From assembly GCF_013294005.1 (NCBI RefSeq), contig NZ_JABSNK010000015.1, positions 1 to 62,451 of the forward strand: 62,451 nucleotides of DNA, given 5' to 3'. Made by a program: the position numbers and the translations under genes. Numbering within the stretch: the first letter of the stretch is position 1; the number at the start of each line of letters is the position of its first letter. The stretch is from Flavobacterium gelidicaeli. GTDB lineage: Bacteria; Bacteroidota; Bacteroidia; Flavobacteriales; Flavobacteriaceae. Below the pieces are notes generated by a model that was not told the origin of the DNA, did no database searches, and was given only the letters and a program-made list of their open reading frames with translations. This document shows, one piece after another, positions 8,536 to 17,999 of this stretch.

Positions 8536-8679
8536 ATCTTATTTTTTATTTAGTAAAAACTAAAGTTAAGGTTTTATTCGTTTGATTTTTATATAGATAG
8601 CAATTAGCTTGTTTTGAATTTTCTAGATTCTCAATTAGGCAGCTACTAAATTGATTAATTGTATTTGTTGTAATGAATA

Positions 8680-8705
8680 GACGGTATTTTATTAACTTCC
8701 TGACA
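8680..8705 (-). promoter_or_regulatory. Putative ECF-sigma promoter (site B)
   Basis: Minus strand: TGTCAGGAA, 13 bases, then CGTCTATTC. It lies between the terminator at 8716-8752 and the Grx-TrxR start at 8535, leaving a leader of roughly 140 bases. Confidence 0.6.
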
Positions 8706-8715
8706 ATTATAGAAT

Positions 8716-8752
8716 TAAAAAAGCCAACATAATTTTGTTTATGTTGGCTTTT
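8716..8752 (-). terminator. Terminator of the long minus-strand operon
   Basis: 12-bp stem AAGCCAACATAA/TTATGTTGGCTT followed on the minus strand by a U tract. It lies about 80 bases past the stop of the gene ending at 8834 and separates the long operon from the Grx-TrxR unit. Confidence 0.8.
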
Positions 8753-8833
8753 GAGTAAGTATATTTTTTTAATATTAATTTTTTATACCATCTAATATGA
8801 AGAGATTATTATAAATGTGCCCAAGTTAGCTTT

Positions 8834-10171
8834 TTAAAATAGTTGTTTTTTAGGTTCGAAAAGTCCTGTTTTTTCGTAAATTATATAACCAAAGACAACT
8901 ATATATTCAATGGCTATAAACCACAGATTCTCTTTGAATTGTGAATTTGAGTATGCACTATAACTTAAAATCACTGTTAAGGACCAAACAACAGGGTATT
9001 TATATTTGGTAAAAACACTAATCAATAAAAGATTAATTACATACCAAGGATGCACGGTTGTAGCGGTGAAAAAATACACTGTTAATACTAATAACATACT
9101 TTCAAGTAAACTTTCAATAGTATTGTTTTTTCTTTTAAAAGCGATGTAAACAATATAAAGTATCATTGCAACAGGAATTATTTTTCCAGTAATATGAATA
9201 ATATTGTATCCGGTTATCCAGAAACCTATAGCGCGAATAATATAGTAAATACTCGCATTAAATTCAAAATTTGTAAACCATAATCCTATCGTTTCACTAT
9301 AATTTTGAATAAGCTCATTAGATAAAAAGGGTAAGAAAAGCGCAACGTTTGTAGCTATCACGATACTATAAAAGAAGCATGCTTTTTTAAAACCTAATTT
9401 TTGTAAAAATAGCGGAAGTAAAAATAGCGGAAGTAATTTAGTTGAAATGGATAACGCTAGAATAAATGCCGCAGTTTTCCATTTATTTTGGTGTAGTAAA
9501 TACATACTCCACACAAAAAAGAATAACATTACACCTTCAAAATGCAGGTTTGAAGTAAGTTCGATTATAACTAACGGATTGAGTAAATACCAAAATAGAT
9601 GGTAGCTTTTTTTACCAAGTTGTGTCAGTAATTTGGTTCCAAAATAAAGCGTTCCTAAGTCTGCTAAAATGATGATGATTCTTAATACAATCGCAGCACT
9701 AGCAACTGAGGTAGTCCCAAAAAATGCTGAAATAGCAAATATAAATTGATTTACAGGTGGATAATTTGAGAAGTGGCTGGCACTTAAACTACCCATTCCG
9801 TCGTATATTTCTTTGGCATTAGCCAAATTAAAACCACTTTGATGAATTAAATCATTAGGCAAATACAAATAAGGATTCATTCCTTGAATAAGCAAACGCC
9901 CATCCCAAATAAAACGGAAATAATCCTGTGATAAATTAGGTAAGACAGCAATGAAAACGATTCTAAAAAGTAGGGTAGCACCTATCAGGAAAGGAATGTT
10001 GTGTTTTTGTAGTTTTATGATTTGGTACAATAAAACAAATAATAAACCATACGCAAAAACTAAATTAGTGAATGCGGTGCGTTCTAGAGCATAACCTATA
10101 TAACTATAAACAAAGACACTTATTAAAAGGTAGCTGTATGATTTTATAGTATTTGACGCTAAAGAAATCAT
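8834..10171 (-). CDS. Polytopic membrane mannosyltransferase-like protein (GT-C/GT87-like)
   Basis: A 445-residue integral membrane protein with about ten to twelve hydrophobic segments. An acidic loop after the first segments (SQDYFRFIWDGRLLIQG) matches the catalytic DxD/ExD-type loop of GT-C enzymes that use lipid-linked sugars. Conserved-looking SNYPPVNQF and HPWYVI segments fit the GT87/PIG-M-like group. The start overlaps the stop of the upstream GT2 gene by one base, so the two are co-translated. It probably adds hexoses to a lipid or glycan precursor outside the inner membrane. Confidence 0.7.
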   Translation of the reverse strand: MISLASNTIKSYSYLLISVFVYSYIGYALERTAFTNLVFAYGLLFVLLYQIIKLQKHNIPFLIGATLLFRIVFIAVLPNLSQDYFRFIWDGRLLIQGMNPYLYLPNDLIHQSGFNLANAKEIYDGMGSLSASHFSNYPPVNQFIFAISAFFGTTSVASAAIVLRIIIILADLGTLYFGTKLLTQLGKKSYHLFWYLLNPLVIIELTSNLHFEGVMLFFFVWSMYLLHQNKWKTAAFILALSISTKLLPLFLLPLFLQKLGFKKACFFYSIVIATNVALFLPFLSNELIQNYSETIGLWFTNFEFNASIYYIIRAIGFWITGYNIIHITGKIIPVAMILYIVYIAFKRKNNTIESLLESMLLVLTVYFFTATTVHPWYVINLLLISVFTKYKYPVVWSLTVILSYSAYSNSQFKENLWFIAIEYIVVFGYIIYEKTGLFEPKKQLF

Positions 10172-11652
10172 TAATTATTATCAGTAATGGATTTTATAAA
10201 CACAAAGCTAAAACCCGTAATCAACATTACATGAAGTGCAATGATGCTATAATCATTCAGTAAAAAAGCACTGTAAATTCCAAAAGTAAAATACAAAATC
10301 AAACCACCTTCTATAAAGATGTTTTTAGATATTTTTTTAGACAAATAGGTATTCTGTTTCCATTTGTCTTTAAGCCCTTCAATATTTAACTTTGGTGTTC
10401 TAACAAATTCACTTTTTTTACCCCATAAACCCTCTAATACAGCGATTGTATTGTGGAATGAAAAGCCCATTACAATAGTGTAAAAAGTAAAAAACATACT
10501 TGTATATTTCAAGAAATTTTTATAACCTCCACCATGCAAACTTTTGAATGTAACCCAGTAGCTGATGAAAAAAAGCAATGAACTGATTACAAAAAAGACT
10601 AATACATCAAATATTGCGTCAAATTGTAGGTATTTATTTTTGATATATAAAACGGGAACACTTAAAATTGCCATGATAAAAACGGCAAGAAACATAGTAC
10701 TATTAAGTAAATGTAATACTCCGTGCACTTTAGTTTTAAAACCAGTAGTTTTAGATTTTGTTAAACGAATTGCATTTTTACTAAAATTTTCGGCACCACC
10801 TTTATTCCATCTAAATTGCTGAGAACGTGCAGCACTTATAATTGCAGGTAATTCAGCAGGAGTTTCTACTTGCTCTAAATATTTGAATTTCCAGTTTTTT
10901 AATTGGGCTCTATAGCTCAAATCAAGATCTTCAGTAAGTGTATCACTTTCCCAATTTCCTGCGTCAAGAATACATTCTTTTCTCCATACTCCAGCGGTAC
11001 CGTTAAAATTGATAAAGTGGGATTTAGAATTTCGTCCTACTTGTTCTAAGGTAAAGTGGGCATCAAGTGCAAATGCTTGAATTTTTGTAAGTAAGGAATA
11101 GTCACGGTTTAAATGCCCCCAACGTGTTTGAACGACACCAATTTTAGGATCTTTAAAATACGGAATCGTTTTGTAAAGCCAATCTTTTTGAGGTACAAAG
11201 TCAGCATCAAAAATTGCTATAAACTCGCCTTTTGCATGAACCAACCCTTCTTTTAAAGCACCTGCTTTAAAACCAGATCTATTGGTTCTTTGTATTTGTG
11301 TAATATCAATTCCAGTAGCAGCAATTTGCTTGATTAGCGCTGCAGTTTCAAGTACGCTATCATCAGTACTGTCATCTAAAACTTGTATCTCTAGTTTCTC
11401 TTTAGGATAATTAAGTTGTGCGATCGTTGTTAATAAACGCTCGATAACGTATTTTTCATTATAAATAGGGAGTTGTATGGTAACATAAGGAATTTCTTCA
11501 ATATTTGAAAAGTCAAATTGTATGGATTCGTCCTTAATTTTTTTACTTTTAAGATAATTTAACAGTAAATTGAACTGTGCTAAACTATAAAAAAAGACAA
11601 GTAAAATAGAGATTGCGTAAAGGATTACGATAATGTAAGAAAGCTGTAGCAT
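10171..11652 (-). CDS. Membrane glycosyltransferase family 2 (cellulose synthase/glucosylceramide synthase-like)
   Basis: A 493-residue processive-type GT2 enzyme. It has an N-terminal membrane helix (about 5-28), a cytoplasmic GT-A domain with QVLDDSTDDS, the metal-binding DAD in IFDADFVP, TEDLDLSYRAQ (TED) and QQFRWNKG (QxxRW), then four or five C-terminal membrane segments. These are the D, DxD, TED and QxxRW motifs of the family. The sugar donor and acceptor are unknown. It sits between a soluble GT2 and a GT-C gene, forming a three-gene glycan or glycolipid block. Confidence 0.85.
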   Translation of the reverse strand: MLQLSYIIVILYAISILLVFFYSLAQFNLLLNYLKSKKIKDESIQFDFSNIEEIPYVTIQLPIYNEKYVIERLLTTIAQLNYPKEKLEIQVLDDSTDDSVLETAALIKQIAATGIDITQIQRTNRSGFKAGALKEGLVHAKGEFIAIFDADFVPQKDWLYKTIPYFKDPKIGVVQTRWGHLNRDYSLLTKIQAFALDAHFTLEQVGRNSKSHFINFNGTAGVWRKECILDAGNWESDTLTEDLDLSYRAQLKNWKFKYLEQVETPAELPAIISAARSQQFRWNKGGAENFSKNAIRLTKSKTTGFKTKVHGVLHLLNSTMFLAVFIMAILSVPVLYIKNKYLQFDAIFDVLVFFVISSLLFFISYWVTFKSLHGGGYKNFLKYTSMFFTFYTIVMGFSFHNTIAVLEGLWGKKSEFVRTPKLNIEGLKDKWKQNTYLSKKISKNIFIEGGLILYFTFGIYSAFLLNDYSIIALHVMLITGFSFVFIKSITDNN

Positions 11653-11675
11653 GGTATTTTTTAACCTTTTAGGTT

Positions 11676-12365
11676 TTATTTATAAGTGTATTTAAAAATC
11701 CAACCTATTATTTTTATTCCAGCCATAAAAGTTCCTTTTACAGTACCTGAAATTTTAGAAACTCCTATTCTGTTTTTATATCTAACAGGGATTTCTACAT
11801 ATGACATTTTTTGTTTTAATGCTTTAAGTTGCATTTCAACAGTCCAACCATAGGTTTTATCTTCCATATTCAAAGCGAGTAATTTATCATACTTTATGGC
11901 TCTAAAAGGGCCTAAATCAGTAAATATTGCTTTAAATAATATTTTCATTAAAAAAGTTGCCAACCAATTACCAAAAACTTGTTGTGGTGTCATGGAGTTT
12001 TTTTCTCTTAAACGTGCTACTCGAGCGCCTATAACAAAATCAATATTGTCGTTTACAATAGGGGCAATTAGCTTAGTAAGCTCTTCTGGATAATCAGAAT
12101 AATCGCCATCTAGAAATACAATAATGTCTGGCTTAATTTCTTGTTTGGAAATGTACTCTAGCCCTTTTAAACAGGCATATCCGTATCCTTTTCTATTTTC
12201 AGATAATACAGTGGCACCAGCATTTTGGGCCACTGTTATCGTATTATCTGTAGAATTATTGCTGATTACAATTATTTCAGAAACGCAAATTGGAATATCA
12301 CGAATGACATTTGCAATCGCTTTTTCTTCATTGTAAGCAGGTATAATTACTTTTATTTTATTCAT
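11676..12365 (-). CDS. Glycosyltransferase family 2, dolichol-phosphate mannosyltransferase-like
   Basis: A 229-residue GT-A fold enzyme with the N-terminal IPAYNEEKAI, ISNNSTDNT and metal-binding FLDGDYSDYP motifs typical of DPM1/polyprenyl-phosphate sugar synthases. The C-terminus has no clear membrane anchor. It likely makes a polyprenyl-phosphate-linked hexose that the GT-C enzyme encoded downstream could use. Gaps to its neighbours are 11 and 23 bases. Confidence 0.85.
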   Translation of the reverse strand: MNKIKVIIPAYNEEKAIANVIRDIPICVSEIIVISNNSTDNTITVAQNAGATVLSENRKGYGYACLKGLEYISKQEIKPDIIVFLDGDYSDYPEELTKLIAPIVNDNIDFVIGARVARLREKNSMTPQQVFGNWLATFLMKILFKAIFTDLGPFRAIKYDKLLALNMEDKTYGWTVEMQLKALKQKMSYVEIPVRYKNRIGVSKISGTVKGTFMAGIKIIGWIFKYTYK

Positions 12366-12376
12366 TAATTTTTTAT

Positions 12377-12766
12377 TCAGGGATTGTCTTCTTTATATGC
12401 TGAAATAGAATTCCATTCTTTAGTTTTTATCCCTTTTGTAAATTGTTCTCCTTTAACAAGGTCTCCGTTTTTATAGATTAAACAAAGCCCTTCTTGGATG
12501 TTGTTTTTAAACTCAACTTTTTTCTCAATGGTACCGTTTTGATTATAAAACAACCACCAATTGATTTTTTTGTTTGCTTCAAAGTGACCCTCTGATTTCT
12601 TAGTTCCATTCTCATAATAATAATACCAGTAATCAACTTTTTGATTTTGTGATATCCATCCTTCTGATTTCAAATTACCATTTTCAAAATAATTTTTAAA
12701 ATAGGTTTTTTCTACAGTAGCAGGTGAAAAAGAGAATAAAATAAGTAAGAAAAGAGATTTGATCAT
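12377..12766 (-). CDS. Secreted MORN-repeat (YwqK-like) protein
   Basis: A 129-residue protein with a signal peptide (residues 1-18) and three repeats of the type YFENGNLKSEG, YYENGTKKSEG and YNQNGTIEKKV. Such repeats are annotated as toxin-immunity YwqK proteins or as general envelope proteins. No toxin lies nearby, and the gene is embedded in the long operon (49 bases after DUF547, 11 before GT2), so an envelope or periplasmic binding role is more likely than immunity. Confidence 0.7.
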   Translation of the reverse strand: MIKSLFLLILFSFSPATVEKTYFKNYFENGNLKSEGWISQNQKVDYWYYYYENGTKKSEGHFEANKKINWWLFYNQNGTIEKKVEFKNNIQEGLCLIYKNGDLVKGEQFTKGIKTKEWNSISAYKEDNP

Positions 12767-12815
12767 TTTGTTTGTATTTATTAATGGTCAAACAAAAAAC
12801 ACTTTCTAAATAAAG

Positions 12816-13535
12816 TTATAATTTGTTTAAAGACCAGTCAAAGTCATAGGTTTTCACCGTTAATGTATTATCTATTTTTTTTTCTAAAAAAAGATTTATA
12901 AAATCGATTTCATTAAAATAGTTAACGGCAAAATCTTTTTTATACCATTCAAATATTTTAGGTAATTCGATAATTTTTAAGTCTTTATTAATATAGAAAT
13001 AGTCTTTTGAATTAATTACTAAAGTTGCTTGATGTTTAATTTGCTCGTCAATTTTACTAGGGATGTACGCTGTATTTAAGAGTGGAGCTCCACCATTTGC
13101 ACCGCATGCTAAAGTAAAATGTACTGCTGAATCAAAGAATAAATCTCTAAGAATAACGTTTTGTATATCATTAAGTGTCAATTGTTGATTACCAACAGTA
13201 AAAGGAGTTGCATCAAAAAAACCAGGTACTTTTTCTACAGTTGGTACTGGATATAAATCAACAACTGCTCTAATAACTTCAAGGTTATACACATTTATCC
13301 AGAATGCTTTGGCTAATTTTTTGTCACTAAATTTAGTGTCTAACTTTTCTATGTTACTTAAAATATAGATGAGCTCTCCAGGACTTTTTTTAATAGTAAA
13401 ATAATCTACTTTACCTTCAGGGCTTACATTTTTCTTTAGAAATTCTGAAGTTTGTTCAAAAAATAATTGTGTAGTCTGTGCCCGTGAAATAAAAGTTAGA
13501 GCAAAAAAGCAAAGCGTTAGAGTAATTTTTTTCAT
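12816..13535 (-). CDS. DUF547 protein (secreted)
   Basis: A 239-residue protein with a signal peptide ending near residue 19 (FISRAQ). The DUF547 core is seen as AKAFWINVYNLEVIRAV and HFTLACGANGGAPLL, with the conserved C-terminal FDWSLN end. DUF547 is structurally a cysteine-protease-like fold of unknown function. This copy and the one at 17992 lie in the same operon and may act together in the periplasm. It follows the polyferredoxin gene by 14 bases. Confidence 0.8.
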   Translation of the reverse strand: MKKITLTLCFFALTFISRAQTTQLFFEQTSEFLKKNVSPEGKVDYFTIKKSPGELIYILSNIEKLDTKFSDKKLAKAFWINVYNLEVIRAVVDLYPVPTVEKVPGFFDATPFTVGNQQLTLNDIQNVILRDLFFDSAVHFTLACGANGGAPLLNTAYIPSKIDEQIKHQATLVINSKDYFYINKDLKIIELPKIFEWYKKDFAVNYFNEIDFINLFLEKKIDNTLTVKTYDFDWSLNKL

Positions 13536-13549
13536 TTGAAATTTTATAT

Positions 13550-15142
13550 TTATTTTTGGTTTATTAAATCCATTAAATCTACATCATTTCCTAGTAAAAT
13601 CTCATTAGAGTTGATCCTTCCCGCAGGAGTATCATTTTCTAATTTTAGTACTCCACGTGGGCACACCGCTGAACAAACACCACAACCTACACAAGAAGAA
13701 CGCACGATATTCTCTCCTTTTTGAGCATAACTACGAACATCAATTCCCATTTCGCAGTATGTTGAACAGTTTCCACATGAAATACATTGTCCGCCATTAG
13801 TAGTAATTCTAAATTTCGAAAATAAGCGTTGTTGTAGTCCTAATATAGCTGCCATAGGACAACCAAAACGACACCACACACGGTTTCCTAGTATTGGATA
13901 AAACCCAACACCTATTACACCACTAAACGCAGCACCTATAGCAAAACCATACCATTCTCTTAACGAATTACTATCTAAAAACAGAATGTTTTGATTTCCA
14001 GAAAAATAATTGAGGAGCAAAGATATAATAATTATAATTACTAACGAAACCATAGTATAAATCGCATCTTTATCCATGTCTTTTCTTTTGAAAATGTACA
14101 AGGCAGATGTGAAAACAACCAGAAAAATTACGATGCCCCAGATGAATTGCCCTCTAGTGATAAAACTCATTTCGGGGTTGTTAGACAAGAAAGTAAAAAT
14201 TACAGCAATTGTCATTACAAAGGAGAATACAAGAACACAATGAATCATCCAACGTTCAATTTTCCATGAAACTGTTGATTTATTTGATAAATGTCTAAAG
14301 CTATCTCCAGCTGTTTCAGCTAGTCCGCCACAACCACAAACCCATGAACAATACCATCTCTTACCGTAAAAATAAGTAAGAATAGGGGAGATAATAAAAA
14401 TCATCGCAATTCCAAAAACCAACATGAACATTCCTAAATTTCCTCCATCAAGCATGGCTTTAAGGTGCCAGTCATTAAAGAAATAATAGTTTAAAGGCCA
14501 CATATTCTTTAAATCCTTAGCAAAATAAGCTTTGTCAGGATTCATTTTTTCTAGAATTTCAGGAATCAAGAATGCAAATCCAAGTTGGAAAAACATCACT
14601 GATAACGTACGTACTAGTTGGTACTTGTTATGACGGTATTTTAATATGAATTTATATCCTAAACCTAAAATAGCAATAGTGTATAAAGTACCATATACAA
14701 ACCATTGGCTTGCAGGTTTACCGTTTAATATAATGCTTAAAGGGTCAAAGAAACCTACTATTCCGCTGTTTGTAGCTCCGTTTTCTCCAAGCCCTAAATA
14801 CTTTGGAAACCAATACAAAACCACATAAAATGAGGTAAGAATAATTCCAATCATCCATGCCCAATTTCCTTTGCTAGTTAATGATTTGTGCCAAACACCA
14901 TTATTTTTTATTCCTTCGGGTTGGTTTAAATACGTTCTGTTTGCATAAAGTACTATTCCAGCAAATATTGCAATTATAGCTCCTGCTAACCAGATTCCTT
15001 TATTTGGGAAATTAACATTGAATAATGCTAATGCCATTATGAATAAGCCAACTAACCCTAGTGAGATAGCTGCTTTTTGAACACTATCCATGGAGTTATT
15101 CTCATGGGATGCTATCGATATATTTTCTACTGATTTACTCAT
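13550..15142 (-). CDS. Membrane polyferredoxin (NapH/NosR/CcoG-like)
   Basis: A 530-residue inner-membrane iron-sulfur protein with about eight to ten membrane segments. Two cysteine pairs lie in the membrane region (WYCSWVCGCGG and VWCRFGCPMAA, the NapH/NosR-type CxxxC(P) motifs). Two 4Fe-4S ferredoxin motifs sit at the C-terminus (CISCGNCSTYC and CVGCGVCSAVC, about 450-505). It should move electrons between the membrane quinone pool or a cytoplasmic donor and the periplasm. The FAD oxidoreductase gene one base upstream is the natural electron donor or acceptor partner. Confidence 0.85.
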   Translation of the reverse strand: MSKSVENISIASHENNSMDSVQKAAISLGLVGLFIMALALFNVNFPNKGIWLAGAIIAIFAGIVLYANRTYLNQPEGIKNNGVWHKSLTSKGNWAWMIGIILTSFYVVLYWFPKYLGLGENGATNSGIVGFFDPLSIILNGKPASQWFVYGTLYTIAILGLGYKFILKYRHNKYQLVRTLSVMFFQLGFAFLIPEILEKMNPDKAYFAKDLKNMWPLNYYFFNDWHLKAMLDGGNLGMFMLVFGIAMIFIISPILTYFYGKRWYCSWVCGCGGLAETAGDSFRHLSNKSTVSWKIERWMIHCVLVFSFVMTIAVIFTFLSNNPEMSFITRGQFIWGIVIFLVVFTSALYIFKRKDMDKDAIYTMVSLVIIIIISLLLNYFSGNQNILFLDSNSLREWYGFAIGAAFSGVIGVGFYPILGNRVWCRFGCPMAAILGLQQRLFSKFRITTNGGQCISCGNCSTYCEMGIDVRSYAQKGENIVRSSCVGCGVCSAVCPRGVLKLENDTPAGRINSNEILLGNDVDLMDLINQK

Positions 15143-15143
15143 T

Positions 15144-16439
15144 TTATTCTGTTTTTAATCCATTGAAAGCGCTTGTGAACTGTGCTTGTATTTCTTTATT
15201 GTAACTTGTAAAAAATTCCGGATCAAAATTAGCTTCTGCTAAATGATGCATCACATAATCAACCGTTTTTTTCTCTGTAAGCACTTTGTCAAAAAACTCA
15301 TGACGCATACGGATTCCAAAAGTGTTTATTCCAAGAAATTCACGACTGTTTTTATCAAAGGATATTCTAATTGCTTTCTTACCACCAGTATGTTCCCAGT
15401 AAAAATGGGTTTCATTTTCTTTGGCTTTAGCCCAAACCCATCCGTAAGTTTGGTACTCAATGTCTAAAAATTTAGCCGAATTGAACCAATGTCCTGGTTT
15501 ATATTGCGTAGGCGTACCCGTTAAAGTTTGCGCTAATGCTTCGCCCATCATTCTACCGGTATACCAAACGGCCTCTATAGGACGACGTTGATCAATACCT
15601 TCATGTTGCTCAGCACAATCACCTATAGCGTAAATGTCTTTACTATTTGTTTCTAAAAAACGATTCACAAGAACCCCACGACCTAATTCAATTCCAGAGT
15701 CTTTCAAGAAAGCAACATTAGGCGATACACCTGCTGTCAATCCTACAATTTCGCAGTCTATTGTCTCTCCTTTATCAGTTACAATTGCTTTAACATGTCC
15801 TTTATCATCTGAAAGTATTTCTACCAAGTTTGTTTCTAGACGCAAATCAATATGATGTTCTAAAATATGTCGGTTAATCATTTGGCTTTCGCCAGAAGGC
15901 AACACACCACTCCAGAAACTATTTTCACGAACCAAGAAAGTAACTGCAATATCTCTAGCGCGCAACATCTCAGCAAGTTCAATTCCTATTAATCCTCCGC
16001 CAACAATTACAGCACGTTTAGTAGTAGGAGCCCATTTTTCTAACGCCTCTAAGTCTTGCTTGTGGTACAAACCAGTAACACCTTGTAAATCTTGTCCTGG
16101 CCAACCATATTTATTAGGTTTTGAACCCGTTGCAAGAACTAACTTGTCATAAGGAATACGTATGTTATTTTCTAACAAAATTTCTTTTGACGCAGGAACT
16201 ACAGCAGTCACCAATCCTTGTTTTAAATCGATATTATTCTTTTTCCAAAAGTTGTTTTCATAAGGTTGTGTGTGTTCCAACTTCATGTGTCCCATAAAAA
16301 CATACATCAATGCTGTTCTTGAAAAGAAAAATTCATGCTCAGCAGAGACAATTGTTATTTTAGAATTCGATTTTTTTCGAATATGGCGTGCTAGTGTAAC
16401 TCCTGAAATTCCGTTACCAATAATGACAATATGTTCCAT
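15144..16439 (-). CDS. NAD(P)/FAD-dependent oxidoreductase, partner of the polyferredoxin
   Basis: A 431-residue flavoprotein of the NirB/rubredoxin-reductase/ferredoxin-reductase type. It has IIGNGISGVT for FAD at the N-terminus, VIVGGGLIGIE for NAD(P)H near residue 145, and DIYAIGDCAE for the FAD ribityl site. There is no redox-active CxxC pair, so it is not a disulfide reductase. The last ~110 residues form an extra domain. It ends one base before the polyferredoxin start, so the two probably form one electron-transfer module. Confidence 0.85.
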   Translation of the reverse strand: MEHIVIIGNGISGVTLARHIRKKSNSKITIVSAEHEFFFSRTALMYVFMGHMKLEHTQPYENNFWKKNNIDLKQGLVTAVVPASKEILLENNIRIPYDKLVLATGSKPNKYGWPGQDLQGVTGLYHKQDLEALEKWAPTTKRAVIVGGGLIGIELAEMLRARDIAVTFLVRENSFWSGVLPSGESQMINRHILEHHIDLRLETNLVEILSDDKGHVKAIVTDKGETIDCEIVGLTAGVSPNVAFLKDSGIELGRGVLVNRFLETNSKDIYAIGDCAEQHEGIDQRRPIEAVWYTGRMMGEALAQTLTGTPTQYKPGHWFNSAKFLDIEYQTYGWVWAKAKENETHFYWEHTGGKKAIRISFDKNSREFLGINTFGIRMRHEFFDKVLTEKKTVDYVMHHLAEANFDPEFFTSYNKEIQAQFTSAFNGLKTE

Positions 16440-16507
16440 ATTTAGAGTTTATTAAAAAATTTGAGAGAGAGACGCAAACTTTATATTAGTACTTACGTAA
16501 TAGTTTC

Positions 16508-17263
16508 TTATTTGGTTTTAAAATTTTCTCTAATTTTAAAAGTAGTATCATCTACGGTAATAAATTTAATATTTGATAAAGTAGCATGACCCAACTCATC
16601 AGTAAGTCCTTGTCCTTCTTTCCATCCCCAGAAAACCCATTTTGTAGCAACTGGAATTCCGTCAACTTTTTTATAATCTAAATATTGAATGGCATGTGGA
16701 TTTTTTTCAGCTTCTTCTTTACCAGACATTAAGCTCACAATGTAAGCGGCTTTTTCAATCAAGTTTGTTTTTTTGTCAGCATAAACTACATACCAATCAT
16801 CTGGAGCATCTCCTGTACCTGATTTGAATGATAATTTTTCGGTTAAGTAATTTTCACTGTCTTTCTCTTTATTGTCATACGCATTCCAGATAGTTCCTGG
16901 GTCGTTTAACTTATATGGAAAAAGGAAAAAATAATTCCAGGTATAAGCATCAAAACGAATAGATTCCTCATTTTCAAAAGTAGGAGAGTAGTACACTTTG
17001 TCTTTGTTTGTAATGATTTTAGAACCATCTTTTAATGCTATTATGGCTTCAGCAGAATTCGTTAGGGTGGTAATAGTAGCATTCAATCTTTCTTTTCCAC
17101 CAAAATCTAATACTATATCATATGAAATTGCTTGTTTATTTGCGAACTGTTCTTTTTCGTGTGCTTTTTCTGTTTTCGATGCAAAAGTTTCGTTTTCTTC
17201 CTTCTTTTTACAACCTACAAGTACTAAAGTAGCGATTAATAGGGTAGTGGCAATTTTCTTCAT
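16508..17263 (-). CDS. Outer- or inner-membrane lipoprotein (DUF6503-like)
   Basis: A 251-residue lipoprotein with a signal peptide and lipobox (LVLVGC, Cys near residue 18). The rest is a mixed beta-rich domain that resembles the Bacteroidota DUF6503/LolA-like group (repeated strands, WxVVYADKKT and VDGIPVATKWVFWGW). That assignment is from memory. It lies between TIGR04283 and the FAD oxidoreductase in the long operon. Function unknown; a periplasmic lipid- or glycan-binding role would fit its neighbours. Confidence 0.65.
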   Translation of the reverse strand: MKKIATTLLIATLVLVGCKKKEENETFASKTEKAHEKEQFANKQAISYDIVLDFGGKERLNATITTLTNSAEAIIALKDGSKIITNKDKVYYSPTFENEESIRFDAYTWNYFFLFPYKLNDPGTIWNAYDNKEKDSENYLTEKLSFKSGTGDAPDDWYVVYADKKTNLIEKAAYIVSLMSGKEEAEKNPHAIQYLDYKKVDGIPVATKWVFWGWKEGQGLTDELGHATLSNIKFITVDDTTFKIRENFKTK

Positions 17264-17306
17264 AATGATTCTCTTAAATTTAATTGTTTGTTTTTGTAAG
17301 CTTTTA

Positions 17307-17999
17307 TTATAGGATATTCTGTTTGTAATAATTGAGCAGCTGCTCTGGACTGTGACCTAATTTCCGTTTTAAATGAATCATAGCAAAATGATATTGTAAT
17401 CGCCAAACACCATTTTGACGGTACCTTCTTGATGATGTAAAGAGTGTTAACGGGATAACAACGAATTGTTTTTTGGCATAAAGCCTACTAATAATATCAT
17501 TGTCTTCATAAATTACATACTCTTCATTAAATCCTTTGATGTCTTGAAATAGTTGCGTTGTAACAAATAGCGATTGATCACCACCTCTAAAAGCAATATG
17601 ATTTATCCTTGTAAACCATTGCGATAGTCTTAAAACGGGGTGGTTATCATTAAATTCCATTCTAAAACAACCCGCTTTATTTCCTTGGCTAACTTGGCTA
17701 ATAATAGCTAAATCAAAATCTTGTGGCGGAAAGCTATCACAATGCAAAAAATACAAAATATCTCCTGAAGCACTATTTGCTCCTGTATTCATTTGTTTAG
17801 CTCTCCCTTTTTTAGATAAAACTAATTTTAAAGCATCATTGGCTTTTATTTTTTCAATAGTGCCGTCAATACTACCGCCATCTACAATAATGATTTCATA
17901 AGCTATTTTTTTTGAAAGTACTTTTTCAAGATGAGCTATTGTAGTTGCTATTGTACTTATTTCATTTAAAACAGGAATGATGATCGAAAGCTTATTCAT
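17307..17999 (-). CDS. TIGR04283-type GT2 glycosyltransferase
   Basis: A 230-residue soluble GT-A enzyme with IIPVLNEIST, IIVDGGSIDGT and FLHCDSFPP, the D-DxD pattern of family GT2. It matches the group named TIGR04283, 'arsenosugar biosynthesis' in databases. No arsM or arsS gene is present, so an arsenic role is not supported here. It overlaps the upstream DUF547 gene by 8 bases. TIGR04282/DUF2064, its usual partner, lies at 19698. Confidence 0.8.
   Translation of the reverse strand: MNKLSIIIPVLNEISTIATTIAHLEKVLSKKIAYEIIIVDGGSIDGTIEKIKANDALKLVLSKKGRAKQMNTGANSASGDILYFLHCDSFPPQDFDLAIISQVSQGNKAGCFRMEFNDNHPVLRLSQWFTRINHIAFRGGDQSLFVTTQLFQDIKGFNEEYVIYEDNDIISRLYAKKQFVVIPLTLFTSSRRYRQNGVWRLQYHFAMIHLKRKLGHSPEQLLNYYKQNIL

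Noticed and set aside
12377..12766. Toxin-immunity gene (YwqK/MORN)
   Set aside because: No toxin gene is next to it, and it is embedded in a long operon of envelope and redox genes.
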